Shown here piece by piece: positions 43,450 to 55,111 of a stretch of DNA of 64,000 bases. The position numbers were made by a program, and so were the translations under genes. The first letter of the stretch is position 1. Every line of letters begins with the position of its first letter. A model generated the notes under the pieces. It made no database searches. It was not told the DNA's origin and was given only the letters and a program-made list of their open reading frames with translations. The stretch comes from Polynucleobacter sp. MWH-UH19D (GTDB taxonomy: Bacteria > Pseudomonadota > Gammaproteobacteria > Burkholderiales > Burkholderiaceae). The stretch lies in assembly GCF_040409795.1 (NCBI RefSeq), contig NZ_CP099571.1, forward strand, positions 1,550,001-1,614,000, written 5' to 3'.

Positions 43450-46341
43450 ATGCCAAATGCCTCAAATAGCCCCAATTCATCAGTCGCTGGCTCTGCGGAA
43501 GAGCTAGCCAAATCCTACGAACCTGCACCGATTGAAGCCTATTGGGGCCCAGAGTGGGAGCGCAGAGGAATAGCTGACGCCAGCATGGATGAGGGTAAGG
43601 GTGATTTTTCGATTCAGCTGCCACCACCCAATGTGACTGGCACCCTTCACATGGGTCATGCTTTTAATCAAACCATCATGGATGGCTTGATTCGTCATGC
43701 TCGCATGTCTGGCAAAAATACCTTATGGGTACCTGGCACAGACCACGCTGGCATTGCCACTCAAATCGTAGTGGAGCGCCAACTCGATGCACAAAAAATT
43801 TCTCGTCACGATCTTGGTCGTGAAAAGTTCTTAGAAAAAGTGTGGGAGTGGAAAGAAACTTCAGGCAATACTATTACCCGTCAAATTCGTCGCTTAGGGG
43901 CTTCGATTGATTGGGGCAAAGAGTATTTCACCATGGACAGCAAAATGTCCAAGGCCGTGGTTGAAGTATTTGTGCGCTTACATGAGCAAGGCTTAATTTA
44001 TCGTGGCAAGCGTTTAGTGAACTGGGATCCTGTTTTAGGAACCGCGGTCTCCGATCTTGAAGTAGTCAGCGAAGAAGAAGATGGTTCAATGTGGCACATT
44101 CGCTACCCACTGACTGATGGCTCAGGCCATCTCACAGTTGCCACCACCCGCCCTGAAACCTTGCTCGGTGACGTTGCCGTCATGGTCAACCCAACAGATG
44201 AACGCTACAAGCATCTGATTGGCAAGTCGGTCAACCTTCCTTTATGTGACCGTCAGATCCCCATCATCGCTGATGAATATGTTGATTTGAATTTTGGTAC
44301 GGGTGTTGTCAAAGTGACACCAGCACACGACTTCAATGACTATGCCGTTGGACAACGTCATCAGTTACCGCTCATCAACATTCTCACGCTAGATGCCAAG
44401 ATTAATGAAAACGCTCCTGTTGCCTATCAAGGTATGGAGCGCTTTGCTGCTCGCAAACAAGTCGTTGCTGATTTGGATGCCGCAGGCTTACTTGAAAAAG
44501 TTCAGCCACACAAATTGATGGTGCCACGCGGTGATCGTACACAGACCATCATCGAGCCCATGCTCACCGACCAATGGTTTGTCGCAATGTCAAAACCAAG
44601 CCCCGATAACCAATATCAACCTGGGTCATCGATTGCAGGTGCGGCTCTAGATGCCGTTACTAAAGGTGATATTAAATTAGTTCCTGAGAACTGGATTACC
44701 ACCTACACCCAATGGCTAGAAAACATTCAGGACTGGTGCATCTCTCGGCAACTCTGGTGGGGCCATCAGATTCCTGCTTGGTATGGCGATGATGGTCAGA
44801 TTTTTGTAGCACGCTCTGAAGAAGAGGCTAAATCTAAGGCCGCAACTGCTGGCTATACCGGCAAACTCAATCGCGACCCTGATGTACTAGATACTTGGTT
44901 TAGTTCTGCACTAGTTCCCTTTAGTTCACTAGGTTGGCCAGAGGAAACACCCGCGCTACATCATTTCTTACCATCCTCAGTATTGGTAACGGGTTTTGAC
45001 ATCATTTTCTTCTGGGTAGCACGCATGGTCATGATGACCTGCCACTTCACTGGCAAAGTGCCATTCCACACTGTTTATGTACACGGCTTAGTGCGCGATG
45101 CGGAAGGTCAGAAGATGAGTAAGTCCAAAGGTAACACTTTGGATCCAATCGACTTAATCGATGGCATCAAACTTGATGAGCTTGTAGGGAAACGCACCAC
45201 TGGCCTCATGAATCCAAAGCAAGCTGAGAGCATCGGCAAGAAAACCAAAAAAGAGTTTCCGGATGGCATTCCTGCATTTGGTACAGATGCCCTGCGCTTT
45301 ACCTTCGCATCATTAGCATCGCTTGGTCGCAATATCAATTTTGATCAGAAGCGCTGCGAAGGCTATCGCAATTTCTGTAACAAACTCTGGAATGCGACCC
45401 GCTTCGTCTTGATGAATTGCCCAGGCGGCGACCAAGATAATGGTCTTGCTCCATGCGATAACCAGTGTGGCCCCGATGGCTACTTAGACTTCTCGCCAGC
45501 AGATCGTTGGATTGTGTCGCAACTACAAAGAACCGAGGCTGAAGTGGCCAAAGGATTCCAAAACTATCGCTTTGACAATATCGCTAGCAGTATTTATCAA
45601 TTTGTTTGGGACGAATACTGCGACTGGTATTTAGAGCTAGCTAAAGTTCAATTGCAAACTGGCACACCAGCACAACAACGCGCAACCCGTCGCACTTTGC
45701 TGCGAGTGCTGGAAACCATTTTGCGCATGGCGCACCCCCTCATTCCATTTATCACTGAAACACTTTGGCAAACCGTTGGTCCAAAATCTGGAAAAGAATT
45801 AGCTAAGCAGGCTAAGCAAACCATCGCATTGCAACCCTACCCCGTTTCTCAACCAGAAAAGATTGATGAGCAAAGTGAAGCTTGGGTAGCGCAAGTCAAA
45901 GCGATTGTGGATGCTTGCAGAAACCTACGGGGTGAGATGCAAGTTCCCCCGGGCCAAAAAGTTCCTTTATGGATTTGTGGTCCAGAAGCTTTCTTGCAAA
46001 AAGCTACCCCCTATTTACTCGCTTTAGCAAAGCTAACAGAAGTCAAAATCTATAGCGATGAATCCGCATTAGAAAAAGATGCTCCGGGAGCCCCAATTGC
46101 TCTTGTGGGAGATATCAAGCTACTTCTCAAGATTGAAGTCGATGTTGGGGCTGAGCGCGCTCGTCTTGGTAAAGAAATTGAGCGTCTTGCTAATGAAATC
46201 ACGAAGGCGCGTGGCAAGCTTGGCAATGAAAGCTTCGTTGCTCGCGCCCCAGCAGAGGTGGTAGCCCAAGAAAAACAACGCCTTGCGGGCTTTGAACAAA
46301 ATCATGAGAAGCTTGTTGCACAATTAGAGCGTCTCCAATAA
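43450..46341 (+). CDS. valS: Valyl-tRNA synthetase
   Basis: Class I synthetase of 963 residues charging tRNA-Val. HIGH motif appears as [13 protein letters not shown], the KMSKS motif as [14 protein letters not shown], the editing domain contains [13 protein letters not shown], and a C-terminal coiled-coil arm ends the protein. A short insert after KMSKS ([20 protein letters not shown]) is seen in related beta-proteobacteria. ATG 43450 is preferred over a TTG nine bases upstream. Confidence 0.97.
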   Translation: MPNASNSPNSSVAGSAEELAKSYEPAPIEAYWGPEWERRGIADASMDEGKGDFSIQLPPPNVTGTLHMGHAFNQTIMDGLIRHARMSGKNTLWVPGTDHAGIATQIVVERQLDAQKISRHDLGREKFLEKVWEWKETSGNTITRQIRRLGASIDWGKEYFTMDSKMSKAVVEVFVRLHEQGLIYRGKRLVNWDPVLGTAVSDLEVVSEEEDGSMWHIRYPLTDGSGHLTVATTRPETLLGDVAVMVNPTDERYKHLIGKSVNLPLCDRQIPIIADEYVDLNFGTGVVKVTPAHDFNDYAVGQRHQLPLINILTLDAKINENAPVAYQGMERFAARKQVVADLDAAGLLEKVQPHKLMVPRGDRTQTIIEPMLTDQWFVAMSKPSPDNQYQPGSSIAGAALDAVTKGDIKLVPENWITTYTQWLENIQDWCISRQLWWGHQIPAWYGDDGQIFVARSEEEAKSKAATAGYTGKLNRDPDVLDTWFSSALVPFSSLGWPEETPALHHFLPSSVLVTGFDIIFFWVARMVMMTCHFTGKVPFHTVYVHGLVRDAEGQKMSKSKGNTLDPIDLIDGIKLDELVGKRTTGLMNPKQAESIGKKTKKEFPDGIPAFGTDALRFTFASLASLGRNINFDQKRCEGYRNFCNKLWNATRFVLMNCPGGDQDNGLAPCDNQCGPDGYLDFSPADRWIVSQLQRTEAEVAKGFQNYRFDNIASSIYQFVWDEYCDWYLELAKVQLQTGTPAQQRATRRTLLRVLETILRMAHPLIPFITETLWQTVGPKSGKELAKQAKQTIALQPYPVSQPEKIDEQSEAWVAQVKAIVDACRNLRGEMQVPPGQKVPLWICGPEAFLQKATPYLLALAKLTEVKIYSDESALEKDAPGAPIALVGDIKLLLKIEVDVGAERARLGKEIERLANEITKARGKLGNESFVARAPAEVVAQEKQRLAGFEQNHEKLVAQLERLQ

Positions 46342-46355
46342 AGATCGGATCAGCA

Positions 46356-47240
46356 ATGCCCTTATCTACCAAAGCAGTCACTAAAGCGGTCTTCCCAGTT
46401 GCAGGTTTAGGCACCCGCTTTCTGCCGGCAACTAAGGCCAGCCCTAAAGAGATGCTCAACGTAGTTGACAAGCCACTTATTCAATATGCGGTTGAAGAAG
46501 CTATTGCAGCCGGCATCACTGAAATGATCTTCGTTACGGGACGGAGTAAGCGCGCAATCGAAGACCACTTTGATAAAGCCTATGAACTTGAAGCTGAATT
46601 AGAGGCCAAAAATAAACAAGCTTTATTAGAAATTGTTCGTAGTGTTAAACCCAGTCACGTTGATTGTGTATACGTGCGTCAACCAGAGGCGCTTGGTCTT
46701 GGTCATGCCGTACTATGCGCAGAAAAATTAGTTCGAGATGAACCCTTTGCCATCATTCTTGCTGATGATCTCCTTGATGGCCAGCCTCCGGTGCTCAAGC
46801 AAATGTTGAATGTATTTAACGAGCACAATGGCTCAGTCATTGCTGTGGAAAAAATTGATCCTGCAAAGAGTAGTTCATACGGAATTGTTGCAGGCACTGA
46901 AGTAAGTAAGGGCATCCATCGCTTGAATGGCATCGTGGAAAAACCTCAGCCAAAAGATGCGCCCTCAAACTTAGCAGTTGTAGGTCGTTATGTACTATCC
47001 TCCGACATCTTCAAACATATTCGCAATCTCAAGCCTGGCGCTGGCGGAGAGATTCAGCTTACTGATGCGATTGCTTCATTATTAAAAGAAGATGCTGTCT
47101 TTGCTTATGAGTACGATGGCGTTCGCTATGACTGTGGCAGCAAATTGGGTTATCTCAAGGCGTCAGTTGAGTTTGCTTTACGTCACCCCGAGGTTTCCAA
47201 AGATTTTGCGGCATACCTAAAAGATCGCTCGCTTATCTAA
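46356..47240 (+). CDS. galU: UTP-glucose-1-phosphate uridylyltransferase
   Basis: Makes UDP-glucose for surface polysaccharides. The 294-residue protein has the nucleotidyltransferase signature [20 protein letters not shown], the metal site [10 protein letters not shown] and substrate loop GIVEKPQP. Follows valS by 14 bp and ends at a strong terminator. Confidence 0.96.
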   Translation: MPLSTKAVTKAVFPVAGLGTRFLPATKASPKEMLNVVDKPLIQYAVEEAIAAGITEMIFVTGRSKRAIEDHFDKAYELEAELEAKNKQALLEIVRSVKPSHVDCVYVRQPEALGLGHAVLCAEKLVRDEPFAIILADDLLDGQPPVLKQMLNVFNEHNGSVIAVEKIDPAKSSSYGIVAGTEVSKGIHRLNGIVEKPQPKDAPSNLAVVGRYVLSSDIFKHIRNLKPGAGGEIQLTDAIASLLKEDAVFAYEYDGVRYDCGSKLGYLKASVEFALRHPEVSKDFAAYLKDRSLI

Positions 47241-47296
47241 TAAACCTCAATGGAGCAAAAATAAGAGAGATAAAAAGATTCATAAGAAAAGCAACA

Positions 47297-47323
47297 AAAA
47301 AGGCAGGTAATCCCTGCCTTTTT
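47297..47323. terminator. Rho-independent terminator after galU
   Basis: AAAAAGGCAGG (47297-47307) pairs with CCTGCCTTTTT (47313-47323) around a TAATC loop. T runs on both strands allow it also to end tusA transcripts coming from the right. Confidence 0.88.
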
Positions 47324-47366
47324 CTTTGTCACTGATTGCATGTGATCTAGCGACTGAACTAGTGAC

Positions 47367-47612
47367 TTACCTTCTCTTCAGAAAGAAAACCAATACATCG
47401 CCTTCGGTAGTGCTGCCAATAAGTTCATTGCCAGTTTGCTTAGCAAATGCAGGGAAATCTCTAGCAGCACCAGAATCCGTTGCTTTGATCTTGAGTACTT
47501 CGCCAGACTGCATAGTGGCCAGAGCTTTCTTGGTGCGCAGAATTGGCAATGGGCAATTCATACCAATGGCATCAACCTCAGCATTGAAAGCGATATTGCT
47601 TACATCACTCAT
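47367..47612 (-). CDS. TusA-family sulfur carrier protein
   Basis: An 81-residue protein with the TusA hallmark Cys in [19 protein letters not shown], which carries persulfide sulfur for tRNA thiolation, molybdenum cofactor or sulfur oxidation. The ATG at 47612 overlaps the alaS stop in ATGA, so it is translated by coupling with alaS. Which acceptor it serves is not evident. Confidence 0.9.
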   Translation of the reverse strand: MSDVSNIAFNAEVDAIGMNCPLPILRTKKALATMQSGEVLKIKATDSGAARDFPAFAKQTGNELIGSTTEGDVLVFFLKRR

Positions 47613-50233
47613 TTGCTTGCCACCCAATCTTTCACGCCAGCAAGAGCAACATTAAGCTTGCTAGGATCATTTCCGCCCGCCATTGCCATTTCTGGCTTGC
47701 CACCACCTTTGCCGCCCACCTGCTGGGCAACAAAATTCACGAGATCGCCAGCCTTCACCTTGGCAATTGAATCGGCTGTTACTCCTGCAACCAGACTCAC
47801 TTTATCGCCCTGAACGGATGCTAAAACAATTGCTGCTGATTTAAGTTTCGCCTTCAAAGCATCCATCGTCTCACGCAACACTCCAGCATCTGCGCCATCT
47901 AAGCGAGCCGCAAGAACTTTAATACCGTTTACCTCAATTGCTTGACCGGCCAACTCATCGCCCTGACTTGCAGCCAACTTCGAATTAACCTTTTCTAACT
48001 CACGCTCAGCTTGACGAAGACTCTCTTGAAGTTGCGTTACACGATTGACCAAATCACCAGGATGCGTCTTCAAAATTGCAGCCACTTCATTAACCTTATC
48101 TTCAAGGCCTTGCAAGAAGTGCAGAGCTTGGTTTCCAGTGACCGCCTCAACACGACGAATGCCAGCGGCAACACCGCCTTCAGAGACAATCTTCAGACTG
48201 CCAATGTCACCCGTGCGAGATACGTGGGTGCCTCCGCATAATTCTTTTGAGCTGCCGATTTCAAGAACACGTACTTCATCACCATACTTTTCACCAAAGA
48301 GCATCATGGCGCCAGTTTTTTGTGCATCCTCTAATGACATCACTTTTCCAGAGGTCGCGGTATTTGCCAAAATCTCAGCATTCACAATATCTTCAATGCG
48401 GCGGATTTGTTCTGCCGTTATTGGGGCGTTGTGCGTAAAGTCAAAACGGGTCTTTGTCGCATCCACTAAAGAACCTTTTTGTTGAACGTGGTCACCTAAA
48501 ACTTCACGCAAAGCTTTGTGCAAAATATGCGTAGCGCTATGGTTGCGCATGGTGTCAGTTCTTTGCTGCACATCTACCAAGGCATTTAATGTGTCGCCTA
48601 CCTTAATCTCGCCTTCCAGCAACTCGCCTTGATGACCAAATACATCTGCCTGAATCTTGAAAGTATCTTCAACTGCAAAACGGATTGACTCATTGCGCAG
48701 TTCGCCACGATCACCAACTTGGCCACCAGATTCGGCATAGAAAGGCGTGTGATCCAAAACGATAACTGCGGCTTCTCCAGCCTTGACTGAAGGAACCTCA
48801 GACCCATCCACATAGAGAGCAGTAACCTTAGAGCCTTCATGCTTGAGAGTCTCATAGCCATGGAATTGAGTTGGCTTACCTTTGTACTCCAAGCCTTGCG
48901 CAACCTTAAACTTGCCTGCCGCTCTGGCCTGATCGCGTTGCTTTTGCATTGCGACCTCAAAACCTTCGGCATCGACTGAAACACCACGCTCACGACAAAC
49001 GTCTGCTGTTAAATCTAATGGAAAACCAAAGGTGTCATGTAAGCGAAATGCAGTTTCACCATCAACCACTTTGGCGCCACCAGCTAATGCACTATCCAAG
49101 ATTGCCATACCATTGGCGATTGTTTGGAAGAAACGCTCTTCCTCTTGCTCCAATACTTCACTCACCTTATCTTGTGCAGCGCGTAACTCAGGATAAGCAT
49201 CACCCATCTCCTGAACAAGGGCGGGTACAAGCTGATAGAAGAATGGTTTGCGTGCACCTAACTTATAGCCATGGCGAATCGCACGACGGGCAATACGACG
49301 CAATACATAACCGCGCCCTGCATTGCCTGGAATCACGCCATCAACCACAATAAAACTACACGCACGAATATGATCTGCAATCACTTTTAAAGAAGGGCTG
49401 TCAGCATCGCAATTGGCGCCACCTGCTGCATCAACTGCCTCTTTAGAAGCCTTGAGCAGATTGACGAAAAGATCGATTTCATAATTAGAGTGAACGTGTT
49501 GCAACACTGCCGCAATACGCTCCAAACCCATGCCCGTATCCACGCTCGGTTTAGGCAAAGGATGCATCACGCCAGCTTCATCGCGATTGAACTGCATGAA
49601 GACGTTGTTCCAAATCTCAATGAAACGATCACCATCTTCTTCAGGGCTGCCAGGAGGACCACCTGGAATATGTTCGCCATGATCGTAGAAAATTTCTGTA
49701 CAAGGTCCGCATGGACCTGTGTCACCCATCATCCAAAAGTTGTCTGATGCGTAACGCGCGCCCTTGTTGTCGCCAATGCGAATAATGCGATCAGCAGGCA
49801 CACCAATTTGATCTTTCCAAATGGCATATGCCTCATCGTCTTCGGCATACACCGTAACCAAGAGCTTTTCTTTGGGTAACTTAAATACTTGGGTTAATAA
49901 ATCCCAGGCAAATTGGATGGCATCTTTCTTGAAATAGTCCCCAAAAGAAAAATTGCCCAGCATCTCAAAAAAGGTGTGATGACGCGCGGTATAGCCAACG
50001 TTATCCAAGTCATTGTGTTTACCGCCAGCCCGAATGCATTTCTGGGCAGTTGTCGCTCGGGTATACGGGCGCTTATCAAAACCCAAAAAAACATCTTTAA
50101 ATTGGTTCATCCCCGCATTGGTAAAGAGCAGGGTTGGGTCATCGCCAGGTACTACCGGGCTAGACGGGACAATTTGGTGGCCTTTTTGAGCAAAGAAATC
50201 CAGGTAAGCTTGGCGAATTTGGGAGACTTTCAT
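47609..50233 (-). CDS. alaS: Alanyl-tRNA synthetase
   Basis: Class II synthetase of 874 residues. The aminoacylation core begins [19 protein letters not shown]; the editing domain has zinc ligands in [12 protein letters not shown] and [13 protein letters not shown]; the C-Ala domain ends the protein ([15 protein letters not shown]). ATG 50233 is the family start; a longer version would add nine residues. Overlaps the tusA-like gene. Confidence 0.97.
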   Translation of the reverse strand: MKVSQIRQAYLDFFAQKGHQIVPSSPVVPGDDPTLLFTNAGMNQFKDVFLGFDKRPYTRATTAQKCIRAGGKHNDLDNVGYTARHHTFFEMLGNFSFGDYFKKDAIQFAWDLLTQVFKLPKEKLLVTVYAEDDEAYAIWKDQIGVPADRIIRIGDNKGARYASDNFWMMGDTGPCGPCTEIFYDHGEHIPGGPPGSPEEDGDRFIEIWNNVFMQFNRDEAGVMHPLPKPSVDTGMGLERIAAVLQHVHSNYEIDLFVNLLKASKEAVDAAGGANCDADSPSLKVIADHIRACSFIVVDGVIPGNAGRGYVLRRIARRAIRHGYKLGARKPFFYQLVPALVQEMGDAYPELRAAQDKVSEVLEQEEERFFQTIANGMAILDSALAGGAKVVDGETAFRLHDTFGFPLDLTADVCRERGVSVDAEGFEVAMQKQRDQARAAGKFKVAQGLEYKGKPTQFHGYETLKHEGSKVTALYVDGSEVPSVKAGEAAVIVLDHTPFYAESGGQVGDRGELRNESIRFAVEDTFKIQADVFGHQGELLEGEIKVGDTLNALVDVQQRTDTMRNHSATHILHKALREVLGDHVQQKGSLVDATKTRFDFTHNAPITAEQIRRIEDIVNAEILANTATSGKVMSLEDAQKTGAMMLFGEKYGDEVRVLEIGSSKELCGGTHVSRTGDIGSLKIVSEGGVAAGIRRVEAVTGNQALHFLQGLEDKVNEVAAILKTHPGDLVNRVTQLQESLRQAERELEKVNSKLAASQGDELAGQAIEVNGIKVLAARLDGADAGVLRETMDALKAKLKSAAIVLASVQGDKVSLVAGVTADSIAKVKAGDLVNFVAQQVGGKGGGKPEMAMAGGNDPSKLNVALAGVKDWVASK

Positions 50234-50358
50234 AGCCGTAATTATCGCATTCGCACTCATCTAGGGCAAACCCTAGACAAGGTACCCCCTTAGTGCCTTA
50301 CAATCGCTCAACATCAATAAATAATCGGCTTCCAAGTCCGATATAAAAGGAGCGCAAC

Positions 50359-50820
50359 TTGAAAATTCGCAATCAACGGGATTTTGGGGCTGGGATCATG
50401 TACATGGTCATTGGCCTCTTCTTCACTATCGTGGCCACCAATTACCCCATGGGGACTGCCGCCAAAATGGGTCCCGGCTATTTCCCATTCTTCCTGGGCA
50501 TCTTGATGACCATTTTGGGTCTGATTGTTGCTATCAAAGCGTTGAGCGCGACTGCTGCCATTGAATCAATTCCTAAATTCAATTGGAAAGTGATTGCCCA
50601 AATTACTGGCTCAGTAGTGCTATATGGATTGCTATTACCAAGACTGGGCTTCCTGATTGCAGTAGTTGTATTAGTGCTTGTCTCCGCCAGCGCTAGCAAA
50701 GAGTTCACATGGAAAGGCTCATTAATCAATGCTGCCTTCCTGGTGACATTCACTTACTCAGTATTTGTGATGGGCTTGAAGTTGCAATTCCCATTGCTAC
50801 CTGTATTCCTACAACAATAA
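50359..50820 (+). CDS. tctB: TctB-like small membrane subunit of a tripartite tricarboxylate transporter
   Basis: A 153-residue protein with four membrane helices matching the TctB family (YFPFFLGILMTILGLIVAIKA). The start codon is TTG, preceded at the right distance by AAAGGAG; no ATG could replace it without losing the first helix region. It pairs with tctA 19 bp downstream. Confidence 0.9.
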   Translation: MKIRNQRDFGAGIMYMVIGLFFTIVATNYPMGTAAKMGPGYFPFFLGILMTILGLIVAIKALSATAAIESIPKFNWKVIAQITGSVVLYGLLLPRLGFLIAVVVLVLVSASASKEFTWKGSLINAAFLVTFTYSVFVMGLKLQFPLLPVFLQQ

Positions 50821-50839
50821 CGAACCGGGACTCTGAAAA

Positions 50840-52342
50840 ATGGATTTATTTGCTAACTTAGCACTCGGTTTCGATACCGCGTTCACCCTACAAAATCTCT
50901 TGTACTGCCTCATCGGCTGTATTTTGGGAACCCTCATTGGTGTTTTGCCTGGCCTTGGTCCTATCGCTACTATCGCGATGCTCTTGCCCGCAACCTACGC
51001 CCTACCTCCTATTGCCGCATTAATTATGTTGGCTGGTATTTACTACGGCTCACAATACGGCGGATCAACAACAGCGATTTTGCTCAATATCCCTGGGGAA
51101 ACGTCCTCGGTGGTTACGGCAATTGATGGCTACCAAATGGCTCGCAATGGCCGGGCTGGTGTTGCCTTGTTTACTGCTGGTATGGGCTCTTTCTTTGCGG
51201 GCTGCGTTGCAACTTTAGTGTTAGCCGCTTTCGCTGCGCCACTCTCGCAACTCGCATTTAAATTTGGCCCTGCGGAATACTTTTCATTAATGGTGCTCGG
51301 CCTGATCGGTGCAGTAGTCTTGGCATCTGGTTCTTTAATCAAAGCGATCGGCATGATCATCCTTGGTTTGCTCATGGGCTTAATCGGCACCGACGTGAAC
51401 TCTGGTGTATCTCGCTACGCGTTTGATGTTCCTGAACTTAGTGATGGTATTGGCTTCGTTGCAGTCGCAATGGGTGTATTCGGTTTTGCAGAAATCATGG
51501 GTAACCTTGAAAAACAAGGTGACGATGAGGGCTTTCTCAATAAGCTCACCAGCATGGTTCCAACCAAGAGCGATTTGAAGCGCATGATTCCCTCAATTTT
51601 GCGCGGCACAACTATTGGCTCTATCTTGGGCATCCTTCCTGGCGGTGGCGCGGCTTTAGCAGCATTCGGCGCTTACTCTGTTGAGAAAAAGTCCTCTAAG
51701 CACACCCATGAATTTGGTAAAGGCGCAATTGAAGGTGTTGCCGGTCCTGAATCAGCAAACAACGCTGCCGCTCAAACCTCATTCATCCCATTGCTCACCT
51801 TAGGTATCCCGCCAAATGCAGTGATGGCATTGATGGTTGGTGCGATGACCATTCATAACATTCAACCTGGTCCACAAGTGATGACTAGCAACCCTGCTTT
51901 GTTCTGGGGTCTGATCGCTTCCATGTGGATTGGTAATGTGATGTTGATTCTCTTGAACTTGCCACTCATTGGTATTTGGGTGAAGCTCTTGAAGATTCCG
52001 TATCGTTTCCTCTATCCAGCGATTTTGGTGTTCTGCTGTATTGGCGTGTACACCGTCAATAACACCGTGTTTGATGTGTACGTAACCGCTGGCTTTGGCT
52101 TAATTGGTTACCTATTCTTCAAATTGGGCTGCGAGCCTCCTCCACTACTTTTGGGCTTTGTTCTTGGCCCAATGATGGAAGAGAATTTCCGTCGCGCATT
52201 GTTACTCTCTCGCGGCGACTTCTCCACTTTTGTGACTCGTCCACTGTCACTCGGACTATTGATTGCAGCCGCCTTACTGGTAGTAATCGTAGCCCTGCCC
52301 GCAGTGAAAAAGACTCGCGAAGAGGCATTCGTCGAAGACTGA
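50840..52342 (+). CDS. tctA: TctA-like large membrane subunit of a tripartite tricarboxylate transporter
   Basis: A 500-residue membrane protein with about eleven or twelve helices. The TctA signatures GVLPGLGPIATIAMLLP, GIYYGSQYGGSTTAILLN and GILPGGGAALAAFGAYSVEK are present. It imports carboxylates delivered by a periplasmic TctC/Bug receptor. No tctC gene is adjacent; free-standing receptor genes elsewhere would have to serve it. A terminator follows. Confidence 0.95.
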   Translation: MDLFANLALGFDTAFTLQNLLYCLIGCILGTLIGVLPGLGPIATIAMLLPATYALPPIAALIMLAGIYYGSQYGGSTTAILLNIPGETSSVVTAIDGYQMARNGRAGVALFTAGMGSFFAGCVATLVLAAFAAPLSQLAFKFGPAEYFSLMVLGLIGAVVLASGSLIKAIGMIILGLLMGLIGTDVNSGVSRYAFDVPELSDGIGFVAVAMGVFGFAEIMGNLEKQGDDEGFLNKLTSMVPTKSDLKRMIPSILRGTTIGSILGILPGGGAALAAFGAYSVEKKSSKHTHEFGKGAIEGVAGPESANNAAAQTSFIPLLTLGIPPNAVMALMVGAMTIHNIQPGPQVMTSNPALFWGLIASMWIGNVMLILLNLPLIGIWVKLLKIPYRFLYPAILVFCCIGVYTVNNTVFDVYVTAGFGLIGYLFFKLGCEPPPLLLGFVLGPMMEENFRRALLLSRGDFSTFVTRPLSLGLLIAAALLVVIVALPAVKKTREEAFVED

Positions 52343-52364
52343 TTTTTTCGACCTCACAGAAACG

Positions 52365-52386
52365 AGCCCGCAGCAGTTTGCGGGCT
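52365..52386 (+). terminator. Rho-independent terminator after tctA
   Basis: AGCCCGCA and TGCGGGCT form an 8-bp GC-rich stem with a six-base loop followed by TTTTCTTT. Confidence 0.88.
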
Positions 52387-52413
52387 TTTTCTTTATAGCT
52401 CGGGGGTTTTCTC

Positions 52414-52419
52414 TACAAT
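52414..52419 (+). promoter_or_regulatory. -10-like TACAAT immediately before glnS
   Basis: TACAAT ends one base before the first ATG of glnS. A start seven bases downstream would fall on the second ATG, at 52426, giving a leaderless message. No good -35 or Shine-Dalgarno sequence is visible. Confidence 0.35.
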
Positions 52420-54207
52420 ATGGCTATGTCCCAAGATAGCAAATCCCTTAAAGCAGGTGCCGCAGGCGCTGGCGCAGTCACTGAACCATCCAACTTTCTC
52501 CGTCAGATCATTGATCAGGATTTAGCAAGTGGCGCATTCTCACAGCGCACTAATTTCGCTGGCGACCCTATCCCATCGATCATTACCCGCTTTCCACCAG
52601 AACCAAACGGCTATTTGCACATTGGTCATGCGAAAAGTATTTGCTTAAATTTTGGCTTGGCGGCAGATTACAACCAGCAGCCTGGTGGCGCACGTTGCAA
52701 TATGCGCTTGGATGACACCAATCCAGTCAAAGAAGATGTTGAATATGCCGATAGCATTTTGGATGCGGTGAAATGGCTAGGCTTTGATTGGGGAACTCAT
52801 CTTTATCACGCTAGCGATTACTTTGATCGCCTTTATGAGTTTGCAGAAATTTTGATTCAGCATGGCAAAGCCTATGTTGATAGTCAAAGCGCTGATGACA
52901 TTCATACGAATCGCGGTAACTTTGGCCAAGCAGGTAAAAATAGTCCCTATCGTGATCGCAGTCCAGCAGAAAATCTTGCCCTCTTTCGCGAAATGCGCGA
53001 TGGTAAATTCAAAGATGGTGAACATGTTCTGCGCCTGAAGATTGATATGGCGCATCCGAATATCGTGATGCGTGATCCCGTGGTTTATCGCATTCGCCAT
53101 ACGGATCACCATCGCACCGGCAGCAAATGGTGTATTTACCCTCTGTACGACTTTACTCATTGCATCTCTGATGCGTTAGAGAATGTTTCTCACTCCATCT
53201 GCACTCTAGAATTTGAAAACAATCGCCCACTCTATGACTGGATAGTCAACTCCCTAAAAGAATTAGGCGTATTTAAAGATCCCGTTCCGCATCAGTACGA
53301 GTTTGCCCGCCTGAACCTCACTTACACCATTACCAGTAAGCGCAAGTTATTACAACTCGTTGAAGAAAAACATGTTGACGGCTGGGATGATCCCCGTATG
53401 CCTACGATTGTTGGTATACGTCGCCGCGGTTACACCCCTGAGAGTATTCGCTTGTTCTGCGAGCGTATTGGCGTATCTAAAGCCGATAGCTGGATTGATA
53501 TGAGCACTCTGGATCAAGCCTTGCGTGATGATCTGGAAGTCAGGGCTCCTAGGGCTACTGCGGTACTCAAGCCATTGAAATTGGTTGTAGAGAATTTCGA
53601 TGCGAATGCAAAAGAGCTCTGCTCTGCTCCACGCCACCCCCAACATCCAGAATGGGGTAATCGTGAGTTTCATTTCACACGCGAATTGTGGATTGAAGCT
53701 GATGACTTTATGAAAGAACCGATTAAAGGATTCTTTAGACTTTACCCGCCCATTGGCGATCAGCCAGGTAGTCGCGTTCGTTTACGTCATGGCTTTGTTG
53801 TGGAGTGCACTGGCTTTGAAACCGATGCACAAGGAAACGTTATCCAAGTCAATGTCACGCACTTCCCTGACAGCAAGAGTGGCACGCCTGGATCTAACAA
53901 CTACAAAGTGAAAGGCAACATTCACTGGATCAGTAGCGCCGAAGCGATTCCAGCTGAGGTTCGCCTCTATGATCACCTATTTACAGACCCACATCCAGAC
54001 AGTGGTGATAAGAATTTCTTGGATGCCATCAACCCAAACTCTAAAGAAACGATTACTGCCTATTTAGAGCCCTGCATGAAAGATGTAAAACCAGAAGATC
54101 GCTTCCAATTCGAGCGCCATGGTTACTTTATTGCTGATAAGGCAGACTCCAAACCAGGTAAGCTGGTATTCAACCGTACGGTTGGTCTCAAGGATTCTTG
54201 GAAATAG
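52420..54207 (+). CDS. glnS: Glutaminyl-tRNA synthetase
   Basis: Class I synthetase of 595 residues. HIGH motif is PEPNGYLHIGHAKSI; the KMSKS equivalent is TITSKRKLLQL; the C-terminal anticodon-binding domains are complete. The first ~20 residues are Ala/Gly-rich and extra relative to E. coli GlnS. ATGs at 52420 and 52426 are both possible. Its last 20 bp overlap the convergent epimerase gene. Confidence 0.96.
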   Translation: MAMSQDSKSLKAGAAGAGAVTEPSNFLRQIIDQDLASGAFSQRTNFAGDPIPSIITRFPPEPNGYLHIGHAKSICLNFGLAADYNQQPGGARCNMRLDDTNPVKEDVEYADSILDAVKWLGFDWGTHLYHASDYFDRLYEFAEILIQHGKAYVDSQSADDIHTNRGNFGQAGKNSPYRDRSPAENLALFREMRDGKFKDGEHVLRLKIDMAHPNIVMRDPVVYRIRHTDHHRTGSKWCIYPLYDFTHCISDALENVSHSICTLEFENNRPLYDWIVNSLKELGVFKDPVPHQYEFARLNLTYTITSKRKLLQLVEEKHVDGWDDPRMPTIVGIRRRGYTPESIRLFCERIGVSKADSWIDMSTLDQALRDDLEVRAPRATAVLKPLKLVVENFDANAKELCSAPRHPQHPEWGNREFHFTRELWIEADDFMKEPIKGFFRLYPPIGDQPGSRVRLRHGFVVECTGFETDAQGNVIQVNVTHFPDSKSGTPGSNNYKVKGNIHWISSAEAIPAEVRLYDHLFTDPHPDSGDKNFLDAINPNSKETITAYLEPCMKDVKPEDRFQFERHGYFIADKADSKPGKLVFNRTVGLKDSWK

Positions 54208-55075
54208 TTTTTAGAAAATCCGCTACGCTCGGATAACGTAGCGGTGTTTTTAGTTCTGATAAGCGTGTGTTTGTCACGCGTCTTGATTCCCGCATAAACG
54301 ACCATAGCATCGGACTCACTATTTCCTGCAATTGATTGGCTGGCATTCTAGGCGCCCTGGCCAACCCAAAAGCATCTGCCACTTCATCAAAGTAGTCACC
54401 CATCTTAGTTTCATTGCCATCACACGCATTGATAACTCTTTGGGGTTTGCCGTGATAGACGGCAGCACATACCAAGCGAGCTAAGTCATCACTGTGAATA
54501 TGATTGGAATACGCATCTTCCTCTGGCAATAATGCAGGCATTTGGGATTGCAAACGCTCTAAGGGCAAGCGATTAGCAGCATAGATACCAGGTACTCGCA
54601 AAATAGTGACGGCAATTCCGTGTGCGGGCCCCCACAGACGCAGCGCCCTCTCAGCATCCACCCTTCTTTGGGCTCTCTCACTTTGGGGATTGACTGGAGT
54701 CAGCTCACTAACCTTGGCTCCTCGATGATCCCCGTAAACACCGGTAGTGCTGACGTAGATCAGCCGCCTGACGGCAGAAGACCCTTGGGCTAAAATTCTG
54801 AAGAGATTACGGGTTCGGTGATCACGATTTCCTTGATTTTGGGGTGGGGCTAAATGAATAACGGTTTGCGCTAAACCTGCAAGCCGCCACAAAGACTCTG
54901 GCTGATCCAGATTTCCCAAAATCGGTATCGCGCCAGCCTCCCGCAACTCCTGAAAACGATGTGACGAAGACGTGAGTGCAAAAACCCGATGACCAAGCGA
55001 TAACTGCTTTGCCACTCGAATGCCAATATCGCCGCAGCCGATAATCAGGATTGAAGGTTTACCAAAAGTACGCAT
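54188..55075 (-). CDS. NAD-dependent epimerase/dehydratase family (SDR) protein
   Basis: An extended short-chain dehydrogenase of about 295 residues. The nucleotide-binding motif is ILIIGCGDIGIRVAKQL, and the active-site Tyr lies in YVSTTGVYGDHRG; the usual YxxxK lysine is not clearly in place (YGDHR), so catalysis in the classical way is uncertain. Similar proteins are annotated only as NAD(P)-binding. ATG 55084 would add three residues. Confidence 0.82.
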   Translation of the reverse strand: MRTFGKPSILIIGCGDIGIRVAKQLSLGHRVFALTSSSHRFQELREAGAIPILGNLDQPESLWRLAGLAQTVIHLAPPQNQGNRDHRTRNLFRILAQGSSAVRRLIYVSTTGVYGDHRGAKVSELTPVNPQSERAQRRVDAERALRLWGPAHGIAVTILRVPGIYAANRLPLERLQSQMPALLPEEDAYSNHIHSDDLARLVCAAVYHGKPQRVINACDGNETKMGDYFDEVADAFGLARAPRMPANQLQEIVSPMLWSFMRESRRVTNTRLSELKTPLRYPSVADFLKTISKNP

Positions 55076-55111
55076 AAGTAACATCGTAACGATTTATTGA
55101 AAGGAATGAGA

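Noticed and set aside
50261..50358. A missing tctC receptor gene upstream of tctB
   Set aside because: Only 98 bp separate alaS and tctB; there is no room for a receptor gene and no remnant is seen.
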